Positions 8,366 through 16,590 are shown, counted from the first letter of the stretch. The stretch is DNA of 32,202 nt from Betaproteobacteria bacterium (GCA_947467315.1 CANIID010000018.1:1-32202); one strand, 5' to 3'. The notes: a model not told the origin generated them from the letters alone. Program-made: numbers and translations.

Positions 8366-9334
8366 TTATTTTTCCCGCCGCGCGTTTTTGAACACGCCAC
8401 TCAGTCGTGCCGTTTCTGCACGAATCATCTCCGCGAACCCGTCGGGCGTGCTGTTCATCAGCTCCATGCCCAAGCCCGCCATGCGCTGCTTGTGCTCGGC
8501 ATCGTTGACGATACGGCCGATTTCCTGACTCAGGCGCTGGATGATCGGCGCTGGCGTTTTGGCGGGCGCAAAATAGCCCGACAAGGATACCGATTCATAA
8601 CCGGCCAACCCCGCCTGCGCGACCGTGGGCAATCCCGGTGCCAGCGGCGTGGGTTCAGCGGTGGTCACCGCGAGCGCCCGCAAACGGCCGCTTTTCACGT
8701 GGCCCGTAATGGTGCCCGCCGCCGGAAACATCAATTGCACCTGACCGGCCAGCAGATCGTTCACCGCCGGGCCACTGCCTTTGTACGACACTCGCACCAG
8801 GCGGATGCCCGCCATCGACGCGAACAGCTCCGTCGACAAATGCGCCGACGCGCCGAGCGTGCCCGCTGCGTAATTGATTTCGTCCGGCTGGCGCCGCGCG
8901 AGATCGATCAACTGTTTCACCGAATTCACCGGCAACGACGGATGCACCACGATGATGTTCGGCGTGCGCGACGCCAGGGTGATCGTCGCAAAGTCGCGTT
9001 GCGCGTCCCAGCGCACCTCCTGCATCAGATGCAGCAACCACACCGGGCTGGTGTAATGCAAAATCGTGTAGCCGTCAGGCGGCGACTTGGCGGTGATTTC
9101 AACACCGATAATGCCGCGGTTATCCACGATCACCTGCTGCCCAAAGCTCGCGGTAAGCCCGCGCGCGATGAGGCGTGCAGCGAGTTCCGTGCCGCTGCCC
9201 GGCGCGGTGGTGATGATGCGCACCACCTTGGATGGATAGGTTTGCGCGCAGGCCACACCCATGCACAGCATAGTGTGCGCCGCCGCCATTGCCGCGATCC
9301 GCTGCTTACACTTCCATCCTGTTTGAACACCCAT
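8366..9334 (-). CDS. Bug/TctC-family tripartite tricarboxylate transporter receptor
   Basis: This 322-residue periplasmic binding protein has a signal peptide (MGVQTG... to CAQTYP, cleavage near residue 31), then SKVVRIITTAPGSGTELAARLIARGL, VIVDNRGIIGVEI and PPDGYT. The start at 9334 has AGGTGA seven bases upstream; longer frames to 9448 have no such site and would run into the divergent cytochrome gene's leader. It is divergent from the cytochrome c gene at 9418 across 83 bases and convergent with the ModA-like gene. Ligand unknown; likely a carboxylate. Confidence 0.9.
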   Translation of the reverse strand: MGVQTGWKCKQRIAAMAAAHTMLCMGVACAQTYPSKVVRIITTAPGSGTELAARLIARGLTASFGQQVIVDNRGIIGVEITAKSPPDGYTILHYTSPVWLLHLMQEVRWDAQRDFATITLASRTPNIIVVHPSLPVNSVKQLIDLARRQPDEINYAAGTLGASAHLSTELFASMAGIRLVRVSYKGSGPAVNDLLAGQVQLMFPAAGTITGHVKSGRLRALAVTTAEPTPLAPGLPTVAQAGLAGYESVSLSGYFAPAKTPAPIIQRLSQEIGRIVNDAEHKQRMAGLGMELMNSTPDGFAEMIRAETARLSGVFKNARREK

Positions 9335-9417
9335 ACGACAATCACCTATAGGCAAGAGCGCCTTTGCTCCGATATAGTAACCGCACTTAAATGCAATCGA
9401 ACGGGAGAGCCGATTTA

Positions 9418-9936
9418 ATGAACCGGGCAACATTTTGGACGCGTGCAAATCTTGTCGCAGCCCTCACTACACTGGGCATTTTAATGGGTTCGGCGACAAC
9501 CCGCGCCGCCGACGCCAGCGACATCGCCGAAGGCCGCTCGCTGTTCATGGAAAAAGGAAATTGCCAGGGCTGCCACGGCTGGGCAGGCGACGGCCGCAAG
9601 ACCGACAACCAGATGCCCGATGGCGCGAATCTGCGCGAGAGTGCGCTTGATCGCGAAATCGTCATCATGACCATCAAGTGCGGCCGTCCCGGCAGAAGCA
9701 TGCCCGCCTATGACCGCTTCGCCTACAGCGGCGACGGGCGTTGCTACGGCATGAAAGAGGGTGATCTGAAAAATAATCCGCTACCCGATCCGCCGGCGAC
9801 GCTGCAATTGCGCGAGATCGAACGCATTGCGGATTTTTTGTTTGCGCGCGTGATTAAGCAGAGGGCGATGACGCGGGCGAAGTGTGTTGAGTTTTGGGGG
9901 TCGGAAGTTGCGGCCTGCGGTGAGTTTTCAAAATAG
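9418..9936 (+). CDS. Periplasmic single-heme c-type cytochrome
   Basis: This 172-residue protein has a signal peptide (about 1-31, ending TRAADA), then SLFMEKGNCQGCHGWAG with the heme-attachment site Cys49, Cys52, His53. Met95 in GRSMPAY is the likely second axial ligand. Four further cysteines (about 88, 108, 155, 165) suggest disulfides. The start at 9418 has GGGAGAG about nine bases upstream. It converges on the PQQ dehydrogenase gene and is a plausible electron acceptor for it; that pairing is common for PQQ alcohol dehydrogenases without their own heme domain. The partnership is inferred from position only. Confidence 0.85.
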   Translation: MNRATFWTRANLVAALTTLGILMGSATTRAADASDIAEGRSLFMEKGNCQGCHGWAGDGRKTDNQMPDGANLRESALDREIVIMTIKCGRPGRSMPAYDRFAYSGDGRCYGMKEGDLKNNPLPDPPATLQLREIERIADFLFARVIKQRAMTRAKCVEFWGSEVAACGEFSK

Positions 9937-9980
9937 AAAAGTATTGACGCTACACGAATTCACCGCAAAAAGCCTCCCGA

Positions 9981-10010
9981 CCGTCGTTCCCGCCTGCGCG
10001 GGAACGACGG
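9981..10010. terminator. Palindrome copy 2, probable bidirectional terminator
   Basis: A 13-base perfect inverted repeat (CCGTCGTTCCCGC and complement) surrounds CTGC between convergent genes. A run of five T follows at 10018-10022 on the plus strand. It contains the same 20-base palindrome as 5297-5316, so it is a dispersed repeat that may also end transcription of the cytochrome and PQQ dehydrogenase genes. Confidence 0.55.
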
Positions 10011-10037
10011 CGGATGGGTTTTTGCGCTTCTAAAATT

Positions 10038-11789
10038 TTAATTCAGCGAAAACACAAACAGATAGCTTGAGTTTTCAAGCTTGTCGAACTTCACCGGATG
10101 CAAGTGGCGTCCGCTCGACTGCACCGCGAGATATTGCTTCGGACCAATCGAGTACGTCACCGGCGCGCCTTTTAGCGGCGTGCCCACGTTGAAACGCCAC
10201 AACTCTTCCAGCGTTTCGTCGTTGTAGGCCACGATCCAGCCGTCCTGCAACGCGGTGAACACCACGCCGCCCGCCGTGACCGTGGCGCCGGAGCGGATTT
10301 CAATCTCGGTAACCGCTTTCGCCAGCACTTTGTGGTTGTTGGTGTCGAACGCCGTCACCGCGCCGTAGTAAAGATCGCTGGTGTATTTGCGCGCGAGCGC
10401 GCTGGCGCGATCCGGATTGCCGTCGGGGCCAAACTTGAATTCGCCACCCGTCTGCGAGAAGCAACCTTCGGTGCCCACGCCATAGGCGATGCCCTTCACC
10501 GGGTTGTAGGCTGTGGGTTGATGCGCCACGCCGCCGTGCCATGTCGGACACGCACGCTTCATGCCGTCGCCGCGCTTGGCGCGTGCCGCCGGGTTGTACA
10601 CCTGCACATCGAGTTTCGGATCGTAGTCCAGCGGACGGCCCGTGTTGGGATCAAGGCCTTTGGTCCAGTTCAAATCGTTCACGTACTGCGTGCCCTTGAT
10701 GAACTTGCCGGTGGCGCGATCCAGCGTGTAATAAAAGCCGTTTCGACCGAAGTGACCCACCACGCTGCGGCGCTGGCCGTTGATGGTGGCTTCATAGAGC
10801 ATGTGGATGCCGTTTTCGTCGTAGTCCCACGCATCGTTCGGCGTGTACTGAAAATGCCACGCCGGTTTGCCGGTGTTGATATCGAGTGCGATCACCGAAT
10901 CGGTATACAGGTTGTCGCCGGGCCGCGCTTCTGCGTCGTAGATCGGATACGGATTACCGGTGCCGACGATGTAACGCTTGGTTGCCGGATCGTACGAGCC
11001 GGTTTGCCAGATGCCGCCACCGCCGGTTTTCCACGCCTGATTTTTGTCCTTCCAGGTTTCGCTGCCGGGGTCACCGGGCTTGGGCACCGCATACCAGCGC
11101 CACAGTTCGTTGCCGGTGCGCACATCCAGCGCCGCCACCCAGCCGCGCGTACCGCCGTCACCCGCGCCGTTTTGAATCAGCACTTTGCCATCGGCCACCA
11201 AGGGCGCCGTGAGAAAGCGCTCCTGTAGACCAAACTCGTTCTTGGTCATGATCATCTTATCCCAGATGATCTCGCCTTTGTCGCGTTGAATCGCGATCAC
11301 CCGCCCGTCCGGCAGATTGGCAATAACGAGGTCTTCCCACAACGCGATGCCGCGCGTGCGCGGCGCGTTACCCGCCTTGGTGACACCGGGATCGGTGATC
11401 CACACGAACTCGCCTTTGTTCGGCGTGCGCGCGTCGATCTTGTAAATCGTGCCCCAGCCATCGCTGGTGTACATGTAACCGTTGTCGATCAGCGGATTCA
11501 CTTCAGCCTCGGGCCCGTTGGCGCCCACGCCCGCCATGCCGCCCAGCGCCATCGCCCACACCATGCGCAAATCCTTGACGTTATCGCGGTTGATCTGCGT
11601 GAGCTTTGAATAGCGCGTCGAAGCGTAATCGCCGTTCATCAGCAACCAGTTTTGCGGTTCGTTGTGGGCGTTGACCAGACGGTCGCCGTTCACATTAAGC
11701 CGGTATTGCGCGGCGGCGGACGCAACAAACAGCGCGCTCGCCGCGGCAATACCCGCGAGCTTCAATAATCGGCGCATCACATAAGGCAT
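10038..11789 (-). CDS. PQQ-dependent alcohol dehydrogenase (methanol/ethanol family), probably lanthanide type
   Basis: This 583-residue periplasmic quinoprotein has an eight-blade beta-propeller pattern and a signal peptide ending near ASAAAQ (about 28). It oxidises alcohols or aldehydes with pyrroloquinoline quinone. Family motifs are DGWGTIYKIDART (110-122), TGNELWRW, the metal-binding Asn279 in GTGNP, PGDNLYTDS, and NDAWDYDENG with catalytic Asp322. Asp324, two residues later, is the extra acidic residue associated with lanthanide-dependent members (XoxF, PedH); calcium enzymes have Ala or Ser there. The family GAExGxRG motif reads AGDGGTRG, so the usual metal-ligand Glu is Asp211. The adjacent-cysteine pair of methanol dehydrogenases is absent, and there is no C-terminal heme domain. 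The start at 11789 has AGGGAGAA seven to eight bases upstream. It is divergent from a Bug receptor gene. Confidence 0.93.
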   Translation of the reverse strand: MPYVMRRLLKLAGIAAASALFVASAAAQYRLNVNGDRLVNAHNEPQNWLLMNGDYASTRYSKLTQINRDNVKDLRMVWAMALGGMAGVGANGPEAEVNPLIDNGYMYTSDGWGTIYKIDARTPNKGEFVWITDPGVTKAGNAPRTRGIALWEDLVIANLPDGRVIAIQRDKGEIIWDKMIMTKNEFGLQERFLTAPLVADGKVLIQNGAGDGGTRGWVAALDVRTGNELWRWYAVPKPGDPGSETWKDKNQAWKTGGGGIWQTGSYDPATKRYIVGTGNPYPIYDAEARPGDNLYTDSVIALDINTGKPAWHFQYTPNDAWDYDENGIHMLYEATINGQRRSVVGHFGRNGFYYTLDRATGKFIKGTQYVNDLNWTKGLDPNTGRPLDYDPKLDVQVYNPAARAKRGDGMKRACPTWHGGVAHQPTAYNPVKGIAYGVGTEGCFSQTGGEFKFGPDGNPDRASALARKYTSDLYYGAVTAFDTNNHKVLAKAVTEIEIRSGATVTAGGVVFTALQDGWIVAYNDETLEELWRFNVGTPLKGAPVTYSIGPKQYLAVQSSGRHLHPVKFDKLENSSYLFVFSLN

Positions 11790-11954
11790 GGTGTGTTCTC
11801 CCTGAAAAGACTGACAAGAAATTTTTAATTTTTTTGTGGTGCAACGGTCACAATAGCGCCGATTGGTGGCAGTGTCCACGCGGCAGCCCGCGCCGATTGC
11901 GCCGGCCGGCGTTTATAATCACTTGCTTGCGCGACACGAAAGAGAAAACACGAT

Positions 11955-12926
11955 ATGAATCAAATACCTTTGACCGTATTGGCGCTCATCGCAAGCATCG
12001 CGGCGTCGGCCGCACCTGCGGCGGACAGTTATCCCGTCAAGCCCATCCGCATGATCGTGCCGTTCTCGCCCGGCGGCACCTCGGACACGCTGGCGCGCAT
12101 CCTCGGCCAGAAGATGACCGAACAGTGGGGACAGCAAATCGTGGTGGATTTTCGTCCCGGCGCGAGCGGCATCATCGGCACCGAAATCGCCATGCGTGCC
12201 GCGGCGGATGGTTACACGCTGATGCACGGCAATCTCGCGCAGTTCGCCATCAACCCCAGCCTTTTCAGCAAGCTGCCGTACGACACGCCGCGTGATTTCA
12301 TGCCGCTGTCGCTGGTGGCCACCGCACCGCAATTGCTGGTGGTTAATCCGTCACTCGCCGTCAAAGACGTGCGTGGCCTGATCGATCTCGCCAAAGCCTC
12401 GCCGGGCAAATTGAATTTCGGCTCCGGTGGCAGCGGTACGCTCGCGTATGTCGGCGGCGAGTTGTTCAAATCGATGACCAGCACCAACATCGTGCATGTG
12501 TCCTACAAAGGCACCGTGCTGGCGTTGACCGACCTGATGGCGGGACAAGTGCAAATGTTGTTTTCGGACATGCCCATCGCGCTGCCGCACACCAAAACCG
12601 CCAAGCTGCGCGCACTGGCCGTCACCAGCCCGCAGCGCTCGATGCTTGCTGCAGGCGTGCCTACTATTGCCGAGTCCGGATTGCCGGGCTTTGCGCTGGT
12701 GAACTCATGGGGCATCTTCGCGCCGCGCGGCGTTCCGCAGCCGATTGTCGGCAAACTGCACGCCGAGCTGGTGCGCGCGCATACGCTGGCGGATTTGAAA
12801 GAGCGTTATACGAATTTGGGCGTAGAGGCCACCAGCAGCACGCCGCAACAGTTTACGGAGTTCATTACGATGGAAGCGGCGAAATTCGCCAAGGTGCTGC
12901 GCGAGTCCGGGGCGAAGGTGAATTGA
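11955..12926 (+). CDS. Bug/TctC-family tripartite tricarboxylate transporter receptor
   Basis: This 323-residue periplasmic binding protein has a signal peptide (MNQIPLTVLALIASIAASAAP, cleaved near AADS) followed by YPVKPIRMIVPFSPGGTSDTLARI, VVDFRPGASGIIGTEIA and GKLNFGSGGSGTLAYVGGELF. An AG-rich ribosome site (AAAGAGAAAA) precedes the ATG. It is divergent from the PQQ dehydrogenase; the 165-base gap between them is AT-rich near 11820-11835 and probably holds both promoters. No transporter membrane subunits are nearby. Ligand unknown. Confidence 0.92.
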   Translation: MNQIPLTVLALIASIAASAAPAADSYPVKPIRMIVPFSPGGTSDTLARILGQKMTEQWGQQIVVDFRPGASGIIGTEIAMRAAADGYTLMHGNLAQFAINPSLFSKLPYDTPRDFMPLSLVATAPQLLVVNPSLAVKDVRGLIDLAKASPGKLNFGSGGSGTLAYVGGELFKSMTSTNIVHVSYKGTVLALTDLMAGQVQMLFSDMPIALPHTKTAKLRALAVTSPQRSMLAAGVPTIAESGLPGFALVNSWGIFAPRGVPQPIVGKLHAELVRAHTLADLKERYTNLGVEATSSTPQQFTEFITMEAAKFAKVLRESGAKVN

Positions 12927-12928
12927 AT

Positions 12929-13068
12929 TGCGTGAGGGGTGAGGGGTAGTCCGTAGGGCGTCAATAAGCGCAGCGCATTGCGCCGAATGTCTGTGTGTAA
13001 CGCGCAAACATGCGGCGCAATGCCCTTCGGTTAATGCGCCCTACGATTTCTGCGTGAGGGGTGAGAGG
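12929..13068. repeat. GTAG...CTAC hairpin repeat (type 2, copy 1) with flanking 18-base direct repeats
   Basis: The hairpin is 12953-13044: outer arms GTAGGGCGTCAATAA and TTAATGCGCCCTAC, inner arms GCGCATTGCGCCGAATG and its approximate complement. It is bordered by near-identical direct repeats TGCGTGAGGGGTGAGGGG (12929-12946) and the same with one change at 13051-13068. A second copy of the hairpin lies at 14009-14117 in the same orientation. Confidence 0.75.
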
Positions 13069-13082
13069 TGTGTCCCCAGTGG

Positions 13083-13562
13083 TCATTTTCGCAGCGCACT
13101 GAACACGAAATCCTTGTCTTTCTGCTGCGTGTGGCATTGATGGCAGGCGGTGGCGGCATTTTTGCCCACCGCGCGCTCGGTGGTGCTGTCCTTGGCGAAC
13201 CCCTCGTAACCCCAGCCGCCGGTGTCCTTGTATTTTTTCGCATCTTTGTGCATCACGCCGACCACCTTACGTTCGCCTTCGGTGACGGCGTTGTCGGCGG
13301 ATTTCGCATCCAGCAGATCGAACACGATGACGGAACCGTCGGGAAATTTCCCCTTCTTGTAGCCTTCCATCGCCTGCTTGTTGGCGTAAATGTGGTGCAT
13401 GCCGCCGAAACTTTGATACAGCGGATGCCCCTGGTTAATCACCATGCTTTTCACGTGATGCCAATCACGATAACCGGTGGGGTACGGCACCGGCGCCGGA
13501 TCCGCCGCCAGCGCAGGCGCCATGTTGATTGCCAAAACGGCTGCCGCTAAAGTCGCTCTCAT
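13083..13562 (-). CDS. Cytochrome P460-family c-type heme protein
   Basis: This 159-residue protein has a signal peptide (about 1-20, ending PALAADP) and the P460-family pattern: GYRDWHHVKSMVIN (30-43), GGMHHIYAN (53-61), FPDGSVIVFDLL (73-84), GERKVVGVMHKD, TGGWGYEGFA, and C-terminal CHQCH (Cys140, Cys143, His144). P460 proteins are periplasmic hemes linked to hydroxylamine or nitric oxide chemistry in ammonia oxidisers, but many family members have no known role. I could not establish whether the special heme-lysine cross-link is present. The start at 13562 has CAGGAGC seven bases upstream. It is divergent from the HxlR regulator at 13664, which may control it. Confidence 0.85.
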   Translation of the reverse strand: MRATLAAAVLAINMAPALAADPAPVPYPTGYRDWHHVKSMVINQGHPLYQSFGGMHHIYANKQAMEGYKKGKFPDGSVIVFDLLDAKSADNAVTEGERKVVGVMHKDAKKYKDTGGWGYEGFAKDSTTERAVGKNAATACHQCHTQQKDKDFVFSALRK

Positions 13563-13663
13563 GATGCGCTCCTGTAGAATAATCACCAGCGCACAATAGT
13601 CATACCGCGCCTTGTGCGCCAGTACGCACCAAAGCGTGGGGTAGGAACAAAACGGTATATCTT

Positions 13664-14005
13664 GTGGAAGCAAAAGTAAAAAAGAAATCGCAGCCGCTGC
13701 GTCCTGCAGTCAGCGCGATGGTCGAAGACATCGTGGGCTGCAAGTGGTCGCTATCGGTGATGCGCCTGGTGCGCCATGGCGTCCATCGTCCGGGGGCGAT
13801 GCAAAAAGCCGTGGAGGGGTTATCAACCAAGGTGTTGAACGAGCGCCTGCGCAAACTTCTGCGCTTCGGCATCGTCGATAAGCAATCCTTCCCGGAAGTA
13901 CCGCCGCGCGTGGAATACCGGCTCACCGAATTTGGTTTGCAATTCTCGTCGCTGCTCGACGACGTTGATCGTCTGCAGGGCTGGATGGACACGCGGAAAT
14001 CGTAG
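13664..14005 (+). CDS. HxlR-family winged-helix transcriptional regulator
   Basis: This 113-residue protein matches the HxlR pattern: DIVGCKWSLSVMRLVRHGVHRPGAMQKAVEGLSTKVLNERLRKLLRFGIV in pieces (GCKWSLSVMRL about 25-35, recognition-helix region LSTKVLNERLRKL about 53-65), then the wing EVPPRVEYRLTEFG. HxlR proteins respond to redox state, aldehydes or phenolics. The start is a GTG with no close ribosome site (AGGA is about 18 bases away), so the start is uncertain; ATG at residue 19 is an alternative. It is divergent from the P460 gene with about 100 bases between them, a standard layout for a local regulator. Confidence 0.85.
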   Translation: MEAKVKKKSQPLRPAVSAMVEDIVGCKWSLSVMRLVRHGVHRPGAMQKAVEGLSTKVLNERLRKLLRFGIVDKQSFPEVPPRVEYRLTEFGLQFSSLLDDVDRLQGWMDTRKS

Positions 14006-14008
14006 CGC

Positions 14009-14117
14009 GTAGGCCAATAAGCCGTTCTGAGCTTGTCGAAGGACGAAGCGCATTGCGCCGAATGTGTGTGTGACGAGCAAACATGCGGCGCATTGCCCTT
14101 CGGTTAATGCGCCCTAC
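14009..14117. repeat. GTAG...CTAC hairpin repeat (type 2, copy 2) with nested insertion
   Basis: This is the same element as 12953-13044 and in the same orientation, sharing GCGCATTGCGCCGAATG, GCAAACATGCGGCGCA and CCCTTCGGTTAATGCG. An extra 24 bases, including GAGCTTGTCGAAGGACGA, interrupt the left arm at about 14023-14046. That piece resembles another common dispersed repeat. The element runs almost to the stop codon of the next gene. Confidence 0.75.
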
Positions 14118-14122
14118 GATTT

Positions 14123-14485
14123 CTACTCCCATTTGTTAAGTCGTGATCCGACAATCAAAAGCATGGTAGCTATGATCATTGATATTCCAAGCAACGGAAG
14201 CGCATAGCCCAAGAAGCAGTAGACGCTGCAGAAAAACAACCCTGGAAATATGGCAAGTACCGCGAAAATCCACACAATTGCCGCAAGGACCGAGACAATC
14301 GATCCCGCAGTCAAAAACAAAGACCCTGCCCTCCGATTACTTGGTTCCCCTAGAAAGTACCCTTTTGCCGAGAGGAACCCTAATATCGGCGCACCGAACA
14401 TGCCGATTACCCCACCAATCATTGCGAAAGGGTATAGAAACCCTAATGCGTTTTGAAATTCGTCAATGGCGTTCATACTTGCCAT
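14123..14485 (-). CDS. Small hypothetical inner-membrane protein
   Basis: I do not recognise the family. The 120-residue product has three or four likely membrane segments: about 14-38, 53-80 (possibly two), and 84-113. Short polar loops include KGYFLGEPSNRR (41-52), and the tail is SRLNKWE. Base composition is visibly more AT-rich than its neighbours, which suggests horizontal origin. The start is weak: ATG 14485 and ATG 14476 both lack a ribosome site. It lies next to a hairpin repeat on one side and 22 bases from the metallo-hydrolase gene's stop on the other. Confidence 0.6.
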   Translation of the reverse strand: MASMNAIDEFQNALGFLYPFAMIGGVIGMFGAPILGFLSAKGYFLGEPSNRRAGSLFLTAGSIVSVLAAIVWIFAVLAIFPGLFFCSVYCFLGYALPLLGISMIIATMLLIVGSRLNKWE

Positions 14486-14507
14486 TCACAATGCAGTAGC
14501 ACGCGAT

Positions 14508-15539
14508 TTATTGACACCCCGCCACACAGTTAGCCTTCCCATCAAACTCCATCGTGCGCCCGCTGATCGCAAGATGCACCGGGCGCTTTTGCATTTTGAC
14601 GAGGGCCGCCGTGCGTGAATCCGGCCTCAGTTTGCCGCCGTTGGTGGCGCGTTCGTTGACGTGGGTGGCGATCACCGCCGCCGGTTTGATGAGTTCGTTC
14701 ATCGCAAACGTCGCTGAATATGCGGAGATGGCGCTTGAACCATAATTCAACAGCACGAGGTTGGCCTTGTGATAATCGCCGACCACGGTTTTCATTTCGG
14801 CGTGGATGCCGGTGTCGCCCGTCATATACACGGTGAGGCCGTTGGTGAATTTGATGACATAGCCGCTGGGCGGGCCGAGGTAGAGACTGGTGTTGTCCAC
14901 CGCCAGACCCGCTTTTTGCGGATCGGTCAGCAGCTCGCGTGACACGGTGCTGTCGTGCGAGGCGGGCACGATGGTGACTTCGACGCCTGCCGTGGCGCCC
15001 GGCGCTTTAAGTGTGCGCGTGCCGCCGAGCTGCGCATTGGCCTGGCACGAGGCGGCAAAGGGCACGTTGAGCTCGCCGTCTTTTTCGGGGCAGGCGCCGA
15101 TGGGCTTGCCGCGGATATTTTCGATTTTTTTGGCGATGAAGGCGCCCATCGGCGCGACCATCATGATCGCCGAATTCTTGGCAGCCGCGACTTCGGCGGT
15201 GGTGGAATGCGGCGCGGCGGAAATGGTATCGACTTTATCGCACGAGCCGGCGTCCAACGCTTTGAGTTTGCGGTCGCCCATGTGATCGCCATGCGCGTGA
15301 GACAGCAGCACCAGATGCACGTCGCCCAGACGCGGATCATCGCCGCCGGTGATCGATTGTCCCGCGTCATACAAAATACGCACGCCGGTGGGGTCTTCAA
15401 AAAGCGTCGCGCGGTCGCGCTCGCACAACTCGCCTGCGTGCGAACCCAGTGGCGTGATTTTGACGTTCTGCGCCCACGCCGCGCCGCCAAATACCAGCCC
15501 TGCCGCCAACACACCGATAACCCATGGCTTCGCTTTCAT
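14508..15539 (-). CDS. Exported metallo-beta-lactamase-fold hydrolase
   Basis: This 343-residue protein has a signal peptide (MKAKPWVIGVLAAGLVFGGA, cleaved near AWAQ) and the metallo-beta-lactamase fold. Metal-binding motifs are LSHAHGDHMGD (HAHGDH at 81-86), PASHDS, VYMTGDTGIHAE and a late IATHVNE. It probably hydrolyses an ester, lactone or similar bond in the periplasm; the substrate is unknown. A strong ribosome site (AAGGAG) lies six bases before the ATG. It is the last gene of the long minus-strand series, following the Ldh_2 gene across AT-rich element c. Confidence 0.88.
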   Translation of the reverse strand: MKAKPWVIGVLAAGLVFGGAAWAQNVKITPLGSHAGELCERDRATLFEDPTGVRILYDAGQSITGGDDPRLGDVHLVLLSHAHGDHMGDRKLKALDAGSCDKVDTISAAPHSTTAEVAAAKNSAIMMVAPMGAFIAKKIENIRGKPIGACPEKDGELNVPFAASCQANAQLGGTRTLKAPGATAGVEVTIVPASHDSTVSRELLTDPQKAGLAVDNTSLYLGPPSGYVIKFTNGLTVYMTGDTGIHAEMKTVVGDYHKANLVLLNYGSSAISAYSATFAMNELIKPAAVIATHVNERATNGGKLRPDSRTAALVKMQKRPVHLAISGRTMEFDGKANCVAGCQ

Positions 15540-15556
15540 GGCATCTCCTTGAGAAG

Positions 15557-15597
15557 AAATATAACGTAAGTAATTGTTTTTACAGTATTTTTATTCC
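15557..15597 (-). repeat. AT-rich dispersed element, copy c
   Basis: The core TAAAAACAATTACTTA is at 15582-15567 on the minus strand. Its first three bases are the TAA stop codon of the Ldh_2 gene, and the AT-rich bases before it encode the last residues (IKIL). Confidence 0.65.
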
Positions 15598-16590
15598 AGC
15601 CAACCACAGCAGTTCAGCCATCTGCGTATCCGCGACCACCACCCCCTGCGCCTGCGCCGCAGCCGCCAGCTTGTGCCGCCGCGCGCCGGGCAAACGCACG
15701 CCTTCGTCGCGCAACATCTCGCGAATCATCACTTCCAGCCGCGAGAAATAGGCGTCGCTGCCCGCCAGCGCGCCGGGATCAATCGCCAGTATCGCGTGGC
15801 CGATGCGCGGGTTGTTGCCCGGCTCGAAGTAGGATTCGTTTTCAAAACTGAATGCCGCGCCGGTCAGCGCCACGCACAGTACTTCGACCATCATCGCCAG
15901 CGCCGCGCCCTTGACGCCGCCAATGGCATTCAGGCTGCCTGTCAGCGCAGCCTTGGCATCTGTCGTCGGATGGCCGTCTTTATCGACTGCCCAGCCTGTG
16001 GGTATCGGTTTATTTTCTTTCGCATACATCATGATCTTGCCGCGCGTGACTTCGGTGAGCGACAAATCCACCACGATGGGCTCTGCATCTTTGCGCGGAA
16101 AAATCGCCGCCACCGGATTGGTGCCGTAAAACGCGCGCTTGCCGCCCCACGCGTTGATCGCCGAGGGTGAATTGGTAAACGCCAGGCCCACCATGCCCGC
16201 CTGCGCGATGGGCGCGAGGTGATACGCCAGCGCACCCATGTGATGGCTGTTGGTGACGCCCACAAAACTCACGCCGGATTTTTTGGCGCGCGTGATGGCT
16301 TCCCGCGCTGCCTGCGCACACGCAGGGAATGCCAAACCGCCGCCCGCATCGATCAGCGCGGTGGCGCCTTTGCGTTTGATGATTTTCGGTTTGGCCTTGC
16401 CGTCGGCGCGCCCTTCTTTCAGGTGCTGGCAATACAGCGCCACGCGCGACAGCCCATGTCCGCTTAAGCCTGCGGCTTCGGCGGCGACCAGCGCTTGCGC
16501 GGTGGATTGCGCCATCACTTTGGCTGCGCCGGCGCGTTTTAGCGCGCGCGCGGTGACTTCAACCAGTCGCTCAACAGGTATTTGCGCCAT
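15580..16590 (-). CDS. Ldh_2-family malate/lactate/sulfolactate dehydrogenase
   Basis: This 336-residue NAD(P)-dependent 2-hydroxy-acid dehydrogenase is of the YlbC/YiaK/ComC type, unrelated to Rossmann-fold lactate dehydrogenases. Family motifs are GLSGHGLSRV (41-50, with His45), GVTNSHHMGALAYH (111-124, His116/117), FTNSP, GTNPVAAIFP and the Glu/Asp-rich stretch near 170-185. Length is normal. ComC, the (R)-sulfolactate dehydrogenase, belongs here, and a SuyA/SuyB-like pair lies upstream in the same direction, so sulfolactate oxidation to sulfopyruvate is possible; malate or another 2-hydroxy acid is equally allowed by sequence. The gene is bracketed by AT-rich elements c (at its stop) and d (four bases before its ATG). 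No ribosome site is visible because the leader is element d. Confidence 0.88.
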   Translation of the reverse strand: MAQIPVERLVEVTARALKRAGAAKVMAQSTAQALVAAEAAGLSGHGLSRVALYCQHLKEGRADGKAKPKIIKRKGATALIDAGGGLAFPACAQAAREAITRAKKSGVSFVGVTNSHHMGALAYHLAPIAQAGMVGLAFTNSPSAINAWGGKRAFYGTNPVAAIFPRKDAEPIVVDLSLTEVTRGKIMMYAKENKPIPTGWAVDKDGHPTTDAKAALTGSLNAIGGVKGAALAMMVEVLCVALTGAAFSFENESYFEPGNNPRIGHAILAIDPGALAGSDAYFSRLEVMIREMLRDEGVRLPGARRHKLAAAAQAQGVVVADTQMAELLWLAGIKIL

